DNA of 64,000 nt from Citrobacter youngae ATCC 29220 (GCF_000155975.1 NZ_GG730301.1:2049-66048); one strand, 5' to 3'. Positions 7,641 through 17,620 are shown, counted from the stretch's first letter. The notes: generated from the sequence alone by a model not told the origin. A program made the numbers and translations.

Positions 7641-7847
7641 GTCGGTATTCAGTGCTCGAACGATATTATTTTCTTTTCAAATAGGGGGGCTCGATCACAT
7701 GTCCTCAAAATATCACTGATAATGCTTTCTCTATAATAGGTAGGACCATATCAGGGAGCTTCTGGTTTATGCTCAATCAAACCTTACCTGAAAACCGGGA
7801 AATACTATCAGTCTCCTGACCATGGACGCAGCGGGCCTTAAACGGTT

Positions 7848-7934
7848 GAGCACCAGTTGCGCGTGAGCGCGATTGCCAGGGAATTTAATATCGCGCGACA
7901 GATGGCACTCAGAATAAAGATGGCACATGTTTAA
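7848..7934 (+). pseudogene. Possible HTH remnant of a transposase or regulator
   Basis: In one frame the DNA encodes EHQLRVSAIAREFNIARQM, which looks like the helix-turn-helix of an insertion-sequence transposase or similar protein. It continues a few codons to a TAA. There is no start codon or ribosome site in frame upstream and the rest of the protein is missing. If real it is a decayed fragment; similarity over 19 residues could also be chance. Confidence 0.25.
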
Positions 7935-8033
7935 AATATGAAGTGGCGATTTTTAGCCAGCTTATTCGGTATAAAAGTTGTGGCTGACAGAGATTGAGTC
8001 GCTATATGATACAAGGGAGTGATTGCTGCCTTG

Positions 8034-8073
8034 AAAAGGCCAAAAGGCCAAAAGGCCAAAAGGCCAAAAGGCC
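8034..8073 (+). repeat. Octamer tandem repeat, five copies of AAAAGGCC
   Basis: Five perfect head-to-tail AAAAGGCC units, followed by a degenerate AAAAAGC. The unit contains the GGCC palindrome. No ORF uses it. It lies about 190 bp from the larger pentanucleotide tract. Confidence 0.9.
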
Positions 8074-8203
8074 AAAAAGCTAAGGGATAAAGGTAAAAGT
8101 CCTACCCTAAAGGGCAAAAGGCTTAAAGGGCTTTATCTGGTGCAGCTCTGTGATGTTACGGTGGCAGGAAGCTGGCGTAGGCAAGTGGATTTCAGTGCTG
8201 GTA

Positions 8204-8243
8204 CAAATTAAAAAGCAGATCCGCTGCATCAGGGATCTGCTTT
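8204..8243 (-). terminator. Intrinsic terminator of the P4-type integrase transcript
   Basis: On the minus strand, an 11-bp perfect stem (AAAGCAGATCC / GGATCTGCTTT) with a 9-nt loop is followed by TTAATTT, giving a T-rich run. It lies downstream of the microsatellite, so the integrase mRNA should carry almost the whole repeat as its 3' UTR. Confidence 0.7.
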
Positions 8244-8265
8244 CCTGCGTTATCCGGCGCATGCC

Positions 8266-8485
8266 ACTTCGCTTCACTTCGCTTCGCTTCACTTCACTTC
8301 ACTTCACTTCACTTCACTTCACTTCACTTCACTTCACTTCACTTCACTTCACTTCACTTCACTTCACTTCACTTCACTTCACTTCACTTCACTTCACTTC
8401 ACTTCACTTCACTTCACTTCACTTCACTTCACTTCACTTCACTTCACTTCACTTCGCTTCACTTCACTTCGCTTCACTTCGCTTC
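8266..8485. repeat. Pentanucleotide microsatellite, 44 units of (A/G)CTTC
   Basis: 220 bp of uninterrupted 5-bp units: five mixed ACTTC/GCTTC units, then 33 perfect ACTTC units (8291-8455), then six mixed units. On the minus strand it reads GAAGT/GAAGC. The GAAGC variants at the high-coordinate end prevent TGA from appearing in the integrase frame, so the first part of the tract is translated as RSEVK repeats before the stop at 8439. Perfect short-unit tracts of this length are prone to slippage and therefore likely to vary in number between isolates. Confidence 0.95.
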
Positions 8486-9728
8486 GCTGTTCATAGCGAT
8501 ACGGCGGGATAAATTTCTGCCGACAGGCGTCAAGATAGTCCGACCACCACTGCATCATTTGCGTACGCTCGTCGAGATGCTCTGCCTTGTGGATATAGGC
8601 AGCTCTCACGCTGTTACGCTCCTGATGGCTCATCTGCCGTTCCACGGCATCTTTCGACCAGCGTCCGGACTCGATCAGCGCACTACAGGCCATTGTGCGA
8701 AAGCCGTGGCCGCAAACATCCACTTTCGTGTCATAACCCATTGTACGCAGTGCTTTGTTGATGGTGTTTTCACTCATTGGCTTACGCGGATCGTGGTCGC
8801 CGGGAAACAGCAATACACCGTTGCCGGACAGTAATTTTAGCTGTTTCAGTACCGTAACCGCCTGTTTTGACAGCGGCACCAGATGCGGCGTTTTCATCTT
8901 TGCGCCACGTTCTGAATAGCGCACGTCCGGAATGGACTCACGCTGGGCGGGAATAGTCCACATAGCACCATCCAGATCGATCTCTGTCCAGCGGGCAAAA
9001 CGCAGTTCGCTGGAGCGAATGAAGATCAGCAGATTCAGCAGTACTGCCAGTCGTGTCAGTAGCCTGCCGGGATAGCTTTCAATATGCTCCAGCAGTTCCT
9101 GTAATCTTTCCAGTGGCAGGGCGGGGTAGTGGTTTTTCTGCGGTGGCTCTATGGCTCCGGTAAGATCATTCGCCGGGTTGCTGGCAATCAGGCTTTCCTG
9201 CACCGCATAGCGCATAATGGCCGTAGTGCGTTGCTGTATCCGCGCGGCGGTTTCCAGATTCCCCTTTTTCTCAGCCACCCGCAGCGGGATTAGCAGATCT
9301 GCGGTTTTCAAATCGGCGACAGGAAATTTGCCTATGAGCGGGAAAACATGCAGCTCCAGCGAGCGCTGGATTTTTGCGGCGTGGTTTTCTGACCAGCGGA
9401 TATTTTTTGCCAGCCACTTTCGGGCAACCTCTTCAAAAGTATTGCCGCTTTTTTTCGTCTGTTTTTCCTGTCGCTTTTTCTCACCCGGATCGTCCCCAGC
9501 GCTGAGGGTAGCTTTGGCTTCTTCACGTAGCTTACGGGCATTTGCCAGTGAGACAACAGGGTAAGCGCCAAACGCCAGCTTTTTCTCTTTACCGCCAAAA
9601 CGGTACTTGAGTTGCCAGAGTTTAGAGCCATTGGGTTTAATCAGCAGGTACAGGCCTTGAGCATCGGTAAGCTTGTAAGGTTTATCGAGAGGTTTTGCGT
9701 TGCGGATAGCGGTATCGGAGAGTGGCAT
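8439..9728 (-). CDS. P4-type island integrase with microsatellite-encoded tail
   Basis: A tyrosine recombinase of the bacteriophage P4/CP4 type, 429 residues. It has the N-terminal DUF4102 arm-binding domain (about 1-85, MPLSDTAIRNAKP start), a core-binding domain (about 95-190) and the catalytic domain (about 205-390). The catalytic residues visible are R238 (IRSSEL), H341-G-F-R344, H368 (SHQE) and Y378 (RAAYIH). The start is set at 9728 rather than the longer ATG at 9767 because MPLSD is where this family begins. The gene sits 162 bp from tRNA-Phe and presumably integrates the island there. Odd feature: the last fifteen residues are three RSEVK pentapeptides encoded by the pentanucleotide tract. 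Confidence 0.92.
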   Translation of the reverse strand: MPLSDTAIRNAKPLDKPYKLTDAQGLYLLIKPNGSKLWQLKYRFGGKEKKLAFGAYPVVSLANARKLREEAKATLSAGDDPGEKKRQEKQTKKSGNTFEEVARKWLAKNIRWSENHAAKIQRSLELHVFPLIGKFPVADLKTADLLIPLRVAEKKGNLETAARIQQRTTAIMRYAVQESLIASNPANDLTGAIEPPQKNHYPALPLERLQELLEHIESYPGRLLTRLAVLLNLLIFIRSSELRFARWTEIDLDGAMWTIPAQRESIPDVRYSERGAKMKTPHLVPLSKQAVTVLKQLKLLSGNGVLLFPGDHDPRKPMSENTINKALRTMGYDTKVDVCGHGFRTMACSALIESGRWSKDAVERQMSHQERNSVRAAYIHKAEHLDERTQMMQWWSDYLDACRQKFIPPYRYEQRSEVKRSEVKRSEVK

Positions 9729-9796
9729 GGTGGGGCTCCATAGTTTATCGAACCGACAGGCCCCCAATTAAGCCCCCAAAAACTATGGATGTCAAA

Positions 9797-9830
9797 AGAC
9801 CCGTTGGTATTCAATGATACCAGCGGGTCT
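9797..9830 (-). terminator. Hairpin downstream of tRNA-Phe (minus-strand terminator)
   Basis: AGACCCG-x-x-GGTAT / ATACC-x-x-CGGGTCT forms a long stem with a 6-nt loop. On the minus strand it is followed by TTTTG. Placed 60 bp after the tRNA 3' end, it likely terminates the tRNA transcript before the integrase gene. It may also work for leftward transcripts generally. Confidence 0.6.
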
Positions 9831-9890
9831 CTTTAACTTACTGATTTTTATATGTCCTCGGACTTACTGAGACATCCCAGGACAAAAATA

Positions 9891-9910
9891 TGGTGCCCGG
9901 ACTCGGAATC
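9891..9910 (-). other. Candidate island attachment site in the tRNA-Phe 3' end
   Basis: P4-type integrases next to a tRNA usually recombine at its 3' terminal 15-25 bp. The tRNA-proximal copy would lie here, ending with CCA at 9891. The partner copy is not in the window, so the other island end must lie left of position 1. Confidence 0.45.
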
Positions 9911-9966
9911 GAACCAAGGACACGGGGATTTTCAATCCCCTGCTCTACCGACTGAGCTATCCGGGC
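9891..9966 (-). tRNA. pheV: tRNA-Phe (GAA)
   Basis: 76 nt on the minus strand, beginning GCCCGGATAGCTCAG, anticodon loop ATTGAAAAT with GAA, T loop GGTTCGATTCC, and encoded CCA end. Acceptor stem GCCCGGA/TCCGGGC pairs fully. Its position next to yqgA-speC matches pheV of E. coli, a frequent island insertion site. Confidence 0.97.
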
Positions 9967-9976
9967 AACGAGGCGC

Positions 9977-10005
9977 ATTAAACCCGATCCACTTCGTTTC
10001 GTCAA
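9977..10005 (-). promoter_or_regulatory. Sigma-70 promoter of tRNA-Phe
   Basis: On the minus strand TTGACG (10005-10000) and TTTAAT (9982-9977) are separated by 17 bp. A GC-rich GCGCC discriminator follows, as expected for a stringently controlled stable-RNA promoter. Confidence 0.8.
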
Positions 10006-10071
10006 CGAAATTTCTTCAAATCAATGCAGACTGAACAATCTATCACCACATTGCTGTTATTGCACGCATTC

Positions 10072-10779
10072 TCAGGCAAAAAATGCCGTCCACGCGGCGG
10101 AAAGCGGCATTGCCAGTAGCAGGGCGGGAAGCATATTCACAACTGCAAACATTTTTATGCCGCAAATACGTAAGCCGGTTGCCAGCAGCAATAGCCCGCC
10201 GACGGCGCTGAAATCAGCCATCATGGCTGGTGTCGTCAGGGGCAAAATCAGCGCGGCGCAGGTGGCAAGCGTTAACTGGATTGCCAGCATCGGCACGCAG
10301 ATGGCGGAGACCGCGATCCCCAGCGAACAGGCAAAAATGATGGCCGTGAAGAAATCAAGAAACGACTTCGCGATTAAAATATTAGGATCGCCGGTCATCC
10401 CTTCATGTATTGCGCCGAAGATCCCGGTACCGCTGGCGCAAAACAGCACGATAATGGCCACGTAGCTTTGGATAAAAGATTCATGCGTTGCGTTGGCATC
10501 CGACCGGCTGAAAAGCCGCTGTACTTTGGCAATGGCGGTATTGATCCCTTTCTCCAGATGACAGAATTCGCCGATTAACGCGCCGACCAGCGTTGCCAGC
10601 ACCATTACCGGCAGATTGGCGCATTTGATAACCAGTAAAATACCAATCCCTAAAGAGCACAGCCCGAATATGGAGGTCATGGAGACCCGAATGCGTTCCG
10701 GTAAATGCTGGCTAAGTAGCGCGCCGAGAACGCCACCAAATAAAATGGCGCTGCCATTAATAAACGGTCCGATTACCAC
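10072..10779 (-). CDS. yqgA: DUF554 inner-membrane protein YqgA
   Basis: A 235-residue, strongly hydrophobic protein with about six or seven membrane segments (start MVIGPFINGSAILFGG). It matches the E. coli YqgA family (DUF554) in length and in location between pheV and speC. Function is unknown; it is thought to be a small-molecule transporter on fold grounds only. It is divergent from speC. Confidence 0.93.
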   Translation of the reverse strand: MVIGPFINGSAILFGGVLGALLSQHLPERIRVSMTSIFGLCSLGIGILLVIKCANLPVMVLATLVGALIGEFCHLEKGINTAIAKVQRLFSRSDANATHESFIQSYVAIIVLFCASGTGIFGAIHEGMTGDPNILIAKSFLDFFTAIIFACSLGIAVSAICVPMLAIQLTLATCAALILPLTTPAMMADFSAVGGLLLLATGLRICGIKMFAVVNMLPALLLAMPLSAAWTAFFA

Positions 10780-11248
10780 ATTTGCTCCTGCATACCCATT
10801 ATCGTCTTGATGCTAAAGCCAATTAGCTGGGTAAAATTATGTTTTTAGATGGCGTTATTATGCCGCGATTAGCACGCGAAATGCTTGTTTATCTGTGAGG
10901 TTCAGGCTCCGGATTTTATCTTGCGCCTGTCAGTGAAAGGTGCCATGATTGCGCGAATTTTCTCCTGTCTGAATGGGGCTGCTTGGGATGATATTACTCC
11001 CCCTACATCGCCTTCAACATCGCCTTTTTGCGCGATGTTTGCCCCTTCCTGCAACATCTCTTCACGCTCCCACCATGCGGTGAGGGCAGCGCACGCTCAC
11101 TGCAGGATAACAGTAAAATCAGAGGCTATCTGCTTTTACTGATGTCTGGCGGTCGGGGCTGGTAACCAGTTTGACCTGTCATTTCGTGGGCAAAGCAATG
11201 CGGCTTTGTCCGGGACTTTTGATTTTCCCGAAACGGGTTATTGCGCTT
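10780..11248. other. yqgA-speC intergenic region with two hairpins
   Basis: 469 bp without a supported gene; it must hold the divergent promoters of yqgA and speC. Two inverted repeats stand out: AACATCGC / GCGATGTT (11016-11039) and CAGTAAAA-T-CAGA / TCTG-C-TTTTACTG (11111-11141), the latter about 110 bp before the speC start and probably within its leader. An 85-codon open frame at 10885-11142 has no ribosome site and no recognisable content. Confidence 0.5.
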
Positions 11249-13384
11249 ATGAAATCAATGAAAATTGCCGCCAGTGGTGAACTGGTCTCTCGTCTGTCCA
11301 GCCATCGTCAGGTGGTCTCGCTGGACAGTACCGATTTTACTGACGTGGCGGCAGTCGTCATTACCGTTGCGGACAGCCGCAGCGGGATCCTTGCTTTGCT
11401 TAAACGCACAGGTTTTCATTTACCCGTGTTTCTGTTCGCAGAGTCCGATGTAGAGATGCCTGCGGGTGTTAATGCGGTCATCAGCGGGCAGGCGCAGGAA
11501 TGGCTGGAGCTGGAGTCTGCTGCCTGTCAGTATGAGGACGATCTGCTGCCGCCGTTCTACGACACGCTGACCCAGTATGTCGAAATGGGGAACAGCACGT
11601 TTGCCTGCCCGGGGCACCAGCACGGCGAGTTTTTTAAGAAGCATCCTGCGGGGCGGCACTTCTACGAATTTTTTGGCGAAAATCTGTTTCGTGCGGATAT
11701 GTGCAACGCCGACGTTAAGCTTGGCGATCTGCTCATTCATGAAGGATCGGCGAAACATGCGCAGAAATTTGCTGCGAAAGTTTTCCATGCTGATAAGACC
11801 TACTTTGTATTGAATGGGACCTCTGCTGCAAATAAAGTGGTGACCAATGCGCTGCTGACGCGTGGCGATCTGGTGCTGTTTGACCGTAACAACCATAAGT
11901 CGAACCACCACGGCGCGCTAATCCAGGCGGGCGCTACGCCGGTCTATCTGGAAGCGGCGCGTAATCCGTTTGGCTTTATCGGTGGGATTGATGAGCATTG
12001 CTTTGATGAGGAGTACCTGCGCCAGCAGATCCGTGCAGTTGCGCCGCAAAAGGCTGACCAGCCGCGTCCGTTCCGTCTGGCGATTATTCAGCTCGGTACT
12101 TATGACGGGACGATCTACAACGCCCGCCAGGTGATCGACAAGATTGGTAGCCTGTGCGATTACATCCTGTTTGATTCCGCATGGGTAGGCTACGAGCAAT
12201 TTATCCCGATGATGGCCGATAGCTCACCGCTGCTGTTGGATCTTAATGCCAACGATCCGGGGATCTTTGTGACTCAGTCAGTACACAAACAGCAGGCCGG
12301 GTTCTCGCAAACCTCGCAGATCCACAAAAAGGATAACCATATTCGCGGTCAGGCGCGGTTCTGCCCGCATAAGCGGCTGAACAACGCGTTTATGCTGCAT
12401 GCTTCCACCAGTCCGTTTTACCCGCTGTTTGCGGCGCTGGATGTTAACGCCAAAATCCATGAAGGCGAGAGCGGTCGTCGGCTATGGGCGGAGTGCGTGG
12501 CGCTGGGCGTCGAGGCGCGTAAAGCGATTATTACCCGCTGTAAGATGATTCAGCCGTTTATTCCTCCGATGGTTGATGGCAAACCGTGGGAAACCTATCC
12601 GACGGCGGTGATTGCCAGCGAGCGTTGTTTCTTTAGCTTTGAACCCGGCGCGAAATGGCATGGTTTTTCCGGTTACGCGCGCGACCAGTATTTTGTCGAC
12701 CCCTGCAAGCTGCTGTTAACCACCCCAGGCATTGATGCGCAAACCGGGCAATATACTGATTTTGGTATTCCGGCGACGATTCTGGCGCATTACCTGCGTG
12801 AAAACGGCATCGTGCCGGAGAAATGCGACCTCAACTCGATTCTGTTCCTGCTGACCCCGGCAGAAAGCGCAGAGAAAATGGCGCAGCTGGTGGCGATGCT
12901 GGCGCAATTTGAACAGCACATTGAGAACGACACGCCGCTGTCTGAGGTACTGCCAACTATCGTCAACAAGTATCCGGTACGCTATCGGGATTACACGCTG
13001 CGCGAATTGTGTCAGGAGATGCACTCACTGTACGTCAATTTTGATGTGAAAGATCTGCAAAAAGCGATGTTCCGTCAGGAGAGTTTGCCCGCCGTGGCGA
13101 TCAATCCGCAGGATGCGAACAGCGCCTTTATCCGTGGTGACGTTGAGCTGGTGCGTATTTGTGATGCTGCTGGTCGCATCGCGGCGGAAGGCGCGCTGCC
13201 TTATCCTCCGGGCGTGCTGTGCGTGGTACCGGGAGAGATATGGGGCGGAGCGGTGCAACAATACTTCCTGGCGCTGGAAGAGGGCGTAAACCTGCTGCCA
13301 GGTTTTTCGCCGGAACTGCAAGGGGTTTATAGTGCAACGGATGCAGACGGTATTAAGCGTCTGTATGGCTACGTTCTGAAGTAA
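11249..13384 (+). CDS. speC: Constitutive ornithine decarboxylase SpeC
   Basis: Converts L-ornithine to putrescine and CO2 in the cytoplasm. It is a fold-type I PLP decarboxylase with 711 residues, the same length as E. coli SpeC. The N-terminal wing domain (MKSMKIAAS start) is followed by the catalytic core with the PLP lysine in SVHKQQ (K347). The frame is open for 26 codons upstream, but the start is placed at MKSMK by family length. It is paired with the arginine route (speA/speB) found 20 kb away. It is divergent from yqgA and convergent with nupG. Confidence 0.97.
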   Translation: MKSMKIAASGELVSRLSSHRQVVSLDSTDFTDVAAVVITVADSRSGILALLKRTGFHLPVFLFAESDVEMPAGVNAVISGQAQEWLELESAACQYEDDLLPPFYDTLTQYVEMGNSTFACPGHQHGEFFKKHPAGRHFYEFFGENLFRADMCNADVKLGDLLIHEGSAKHAQKFAAKVFHADKTYFVLNGTSAANKVVTNALLTRGDLVLFDRNNHKSNHHGALIQAGATPVYLEAARNPFGFIGGIDEHCFDEEYLRQQIRAVAPQKADQPRPFRLAIIQLGTYDGTIYNARQVIDKIGSLCDYILFDSAWVGYEQFIPMMADSSPLLLDLNANDPGIFVTQSVHKQQAGFSQTSQIHKKDNHIRGQARFCPHKRLNNAFMLHASTSPFYPLFAALDVNAKIHEGESGRRLWAECVALGVEARKAIITRCKMIQPFIPPMVDGKPWETYPTAVIASERCFFSFEPGAKWHGFSGYARDQYFVDPCKLLLTTPGIDAQTGQYTDFGIPATILAHYLRENGIVPEKCDLNSILFLLTPAESAEKMAQLVAMLAQFEQHIENDTPLSEVLPTIVNKYPVRYRDYTLRELCQEMHSLYVNFDVKDLQKAMFRQESLPAVAINPQDANSAFIRGDVELVRICDAAGRIAAEGALPYPPGVLCVVPGEIWGGAVQQYFLALEEGVNLLPGFSPELQGVYSATDADGIKRLYGYVLK

Positions 13385-13385
13385 A

Positions 13386-13418
13386 AGCCGGATGGCGCTG
13401 AACGCTCATCCGGCCTAC
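13386..13418. repeat. REP element between speC and nupG
   Basis: GCCGGATGGCGCT ... TCATCCGGCC, a typical enterobacterial REP palindrome in the convergent gap. Confidence 0.8.
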
Positions 13419-13427
13419 CAACTGGCC

Positions 13428-13457
13428 AAAAAGAAGGTCACCCTTAGGTGACCTTCT
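13428..13457 (-). terminator. Intrinsic terminator of nupG
   Basis: Perfect 10-bp stem AGAAGGTCAC / GTGACCTTCT with a 6-nt loop; on the minus strand it is followed by TTTTT. It may serve speC in the other direction too. Confidence 0.8.
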
Positions 13458-13471
13458 GTAATCAATAAAGA

Positions 13472-14728
13472 TTAGTGCGCGATAGTCTGGGCGCCTGCCG
13501 GAGTGCGAACGTGTTTGTATTTAAACAGCGCAACGAAGGCAAATGCCAGAACCAGCGAGTAACCTGCAAAGATCAGCCACACGGTCTGCCAGTCGGTAAT
13601 CCCGTTCAGCGTGTAGTGTTCAACCACTTTACCGCTCACCAGACCGCCCAGAATACAGCCAAAGCCGTTGGTCATCATCAGGAACATACCCTGGGCGCTG
13701 GCGCGAATTTCAGGGCGAACCTCTTTCTCCACGAATACGGAGCCAGAGATGTTGAAGAAGTCGAAGGCGCAGCCGTAAACAATCATCGACAGAACCAGCA
13801 GCACGGTACCGAACGGCGTTGGATCGCCGTAGGCAAACAGACCGAAGCGCAGCATCCACGCCACGATACTGATCAGCATCACGTTCTTAATACCGTAACG
13901 GCTTAAGAAGAACGGGATGGTCAGGATAAACAGCGTCTCGGAAATCTGCGAAATCGACATCATTACCGACGCGTGTTCTACGATAAAGCTACCAGAGAAC
14001 AGCGGGTTGTTATCGAAGCTGTGCAGGAAGGTATTACCGAACATATTGGTAATTTGCAGCTCCGCACCCAGCATCATAGAGAAGATGAAGAAAATCGCCA
14101 TACGCTTATTTTTAAACAGCGCGAAGGCATCCAGACCCAGCATTGATGACCAGCTCTGGTTTTTCTGCTGGTTGGCGACCGGAATATGCGGCAGCGTCAG
14201 GGTGAACAGTGCCAGAAGCACGGACAGCGTCGCCCCGATATACAGCTGCATATGGCTCAGTTCAAAGCCGGAGAAGCTTACGCCCCACATCGCCAGAATA
14301 AAGCCGATAGTGCCCCAGATACGGATTGGCGGGAAGTCAGTAACGATATCCATTCCGGCGGATTGCAGGCGATAGTAAGAGATGGTGTTGATTAACCCCA
14401 GCGTTGGCATATAGGCCAAAGAGTTAAGCAAGATCACAAAGAACATGGCGCCAGGCGTGGTGACCTCGGCTGCGGCGAACAGCGTCGCTGCGCCAACCAG
14501 GTGACAAATGGTGTATACCCACTTCGCACTGATCCATTTGTCGGCCACGATCCCTAACAGCGTAGGCATAAACACGGCGGCGATCCCCAGCGAGCTATAC
14601 ACTGCGCCAATGGATGCACCATCGAATTTAAGGGTGACAAACATATAGGAGCCGAGAGTAGTGAGCCAACTACCCCATAAGCAGAACTGCAGAAACGAGA
14701 GAACTTTCAGCTGCAGCTTAAGATTCAT
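13472..14728 (-). CDS. nupG: Nucleoside:proton symporter NupG
   Basis: Inner-membrane nucleoside transporter of the NHS branch of the major facilitator superfamily. It has 418 residues, as in E. coli, and about twelve membrane segments (MNLKLQLKVLSFLQFC start). The start at 14728 follows GAGGAAATTAAC. It imports purine and pyrimidine nucleosides. The upstream DNA carries two TGTGA half-sites about 39 bp apart, consistent with CRP/CytR control known for this gene in E. coli. Confidence 0.96.
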   Translation of the reverse strand: MNLKLQLKVLSFLQFCLWGSWLTTLGSYMFVTLKFDGASIGAVYSSLGIAAVFMPTLLGIVADKWISAKWVYTICHLVGAATLFAAAEVTTPGAMFFVILLNSLAYMPTLGLINTISYYRLQSAGMDIVTDFPPIRIWGTIGFILAMWGVSFSGFELSHMQLYIGATLSVLLALFTLTLPHIPVANQQKNQSWSSMLGLDAFALFKNKRMAIFFIFSMMLGAELQITNMFGNTFLHSFDNNPLFSGSFIVEHASVMMSISQISETLFILTIPFFLSRYGIKNVMLISIVAWMLRFGLFAYGDPTPFGTVLLVLSMIVYGCAFDFFNISGSVFVEKEVRPEIRASAQGMFLMMTNGFGCILGGLVSGKVVEHYTLNGITDWQTVWLIFAGYSLVLAFAFVALFKYKHVRTPAGAQTIAH

Positions 14729-14789
14729 GTTAATTTCCTCACACCGTAATGCGGATGAATGTTTTAAAAGGCACATTTGCCGTGGCTAT

Positions 14790-14855
14790 ATGATGTGATT
14801 CTATCAACGGGAGGCACTCTTTTTTTGTTACCTGTGACAAATATTTGCAAACAAT
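14790..14855 (-). promoter_or_regulatory. Putative CRP (CytR/CRP) region of nupG
   Basis: TGTGA motifs at 14794-14798 and 14833-14837 (plus-strand coordinates), spaced by 39 bp, each with a weak second half. Tandem CRP sites bracketing a CytR site are known at nupG in E. coli; the exact sites here are inferred. Confidence 0.4.
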
Positions 14856-14938
14856 TTCTAATTGCAAAGCAAAAGAGTGATGGAGTTAACACTTTTCTCT
14901 CTTCTGAACCCCGTTTAAGGGGCCAGAAGAGAGATATA

Positions 14939-16066
<1,128 letters not shown>

Positions 16067-16072
16067 TTAATC

Positions 16073-16103
16073 GTAGGCCGGATAAGCGCAGCGCCATCCG
16101 GCA
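16073..16103. repeat. REP element between mltC and yggX
   Basis: GTAGGCCGGATAAGCG ... GCCATCCGGCAAC, standard REP palindrome. Confidence 0.8.
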
Positions 16104-16110
16104 ACGGTTC

Positions 16111-16392
<282 letters not shown>

Positions 16393-16407
16393 CTATCGAC
16401 CGTTACG

Positions 16408-17460
16408 TTAAACCTGTGTACCGGCTCGTAATTGCTGTAACAAACGCTCCACGGGAGCCGCCAGCCCAACAGACGGCGGTTGCGCTAAGTTATACCAGAG
16501 CGCGTTACCTTCATCCATGCATGAGGTGAATGAAGACACGGGAAGCCACATAGGCACAATATCTAAGTGGAAATGGCTAAAGGTATGGCGAAACGCATTA
16601 AGCTGGGTCAGATTATCTGCGTTAATTTGCCGTTGCGCCAGCCAGTTGCGTAGCCCATCTTCATCGTCAAACTGCGGAAAACAGTATAAACCACCCCATA
16701 AGCCGCTGGGTGGGCGCTGCGATAGCAGCACCTCGTCATCATGCTGTAGCAGTAAAAAATAGCCCGTCCGTTCCGGTAACGTCTGTTTGGGTTTTTTACC
16801 AGGATACAACGCCCAGCTTGCATTGGCGCTCGCCACACAGCCATTTTCTAGCGGACACAGGGAACATTTAGGTTTTGAGCGCGTGCAGACCATCGCGCCT
16901 AAATCCATCATCGCCTGGTTAAACCGCTCAACTCCGTGGGCGGGCGTAACCTGCTCGCTCAGTTCCCATAGTTTCTTCTCGACCTCTTTTTTACCCGGCC
17001 AGCCGCTTACAGCATAACAGCGAGCCAGCACGCGTTTGACGTTACCATCGAGAATCGGAAAATGCTGACCCAAAGAGAGTGAAAGGATCGCGCCTGCGGT
17101 TGAACGCCCAACGCCTGGCAGCGCGGCCACCTCATCAAAGGTTTGCGGAAAAGTACCGCCATGCAGCGCCACAACCTGCTGCGCGGCTTTATGCAGATTA
17201 CGCGCACGGGCGTAATAGCCCAGCCCGGTCCATAAATGCAGGACTTCATCCAGCGGCGCGTGGGCTAAATCCGTTACCGTCGGGAAGCGCGCCATAAAGC
17301 GCTCAAAATAGGGGATCACGGTGGCAACCTGGGTTTGTTGCAGCATCACCTCAGAGAGCCATACTTTGTAAGGCGTCTTGTCAATTTGCCAGGGGAGCGT
17401 TTTCCGCCCGTATTTGTCGTACCAGCTCAAAACCTGAGCTGAAAATTGGGACGCTTGCAT
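16408..17460 (-). CDS. mutY: Adenine DNA glycosylase MutY
   Basis: Removes adenine mispaired with 8-oxoguanine. It has 350 residues, identical in length to the E. coli enzyme. The HhH-GPD core shows [13 protein letters not shown] and the catalytic Asp in PILDGNVKR (D138). The [4Fe-4S] ligands C-x6-C-x2-C-x5-C appear at 192-208, and a C-terminal MutT-like domain recognises 8-oxoG. The open frame extends 33 codons upstream, but the start MQASQFS is the family start. It is divergent from trmB. Confidence 0.97.
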   Translation of the reverse strand: MQASQFSAQVLSWYDKYGRKTLPWQIDKTPYKVWLSEVMLQQTQVATVIPYFERFMARFPTVTDLAHAPLDEVLHLWTGLGYYARARNLHKAAQQVVALHGGTFPQTFDEVAALPGVGRSTAGAILSLSLGQHFPILDGNVKRVLARCYAVSGWPGKKEVEKKLWELSEQVTPAHGVERFNQAMMDLGAMVCTRSKPKCSLCPLENGCVASANASWALYPGKKPKQTLPERTGYFLLLQHDDEVLLSQRPPSGLWGGLYCFPQFDDEDGLRNWLAQRQINADNLTQLNAFRHTFSHFHLDIVPMWLPVSSFTSCMDEGNALWYNLAQPPSVGLAAPVERLLQQLRAGTQV

Positions 17461-17620
17461 GATTACCGTTTCATTATTGCCGGGGGCAAGATTGCAGCAC
17501 AGCGGCAACGGGGTGTAAACCGGAACTTTCCGCTGCTCACTTTCTTCCTTTACTTGCATCCGGCAACTAACTTTGGATAATGCCCGTTTTCAGAACTCAA
17601 ACACAGCAGACTAAACTTTT

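Larger units (their letters stand above)
7641..8438. other. Non-coding stretch with repeats between XRE gene 2 and the integrase
   Basis: About 800 bp without a convincing gene. It contains a possible transposase or regulator HTH remnant (7848-7934), a run of five AAAAGGCC octamers (8034-8073), an intrinsic terminator for the leftward integrase transcript (8204-8243) and most of a pentanucleotide microsatellite (8266-8485). Open frames through the microsatellite are artefacts of its period. Confidence 0.6.

Noticed and set aside
8034..8485. CRISPR array
   Set aside because: The units are 5 and 8 bp, head to tail, with no spacers; not a CRISPR.
8150..8512. 120-codon ORF with repeated HFTSL
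   Set aside because: It is the plus-strand reading of the pentanucleotide tract, which has no stops in any plus frame; no ribosome site and antisense to the integrase.
10885..11142. 85-codon ORF before speC
   Set aside because: No ribosome site, no recognisable content, and it overlaps the hairpins and likely the speC promoter and leader.
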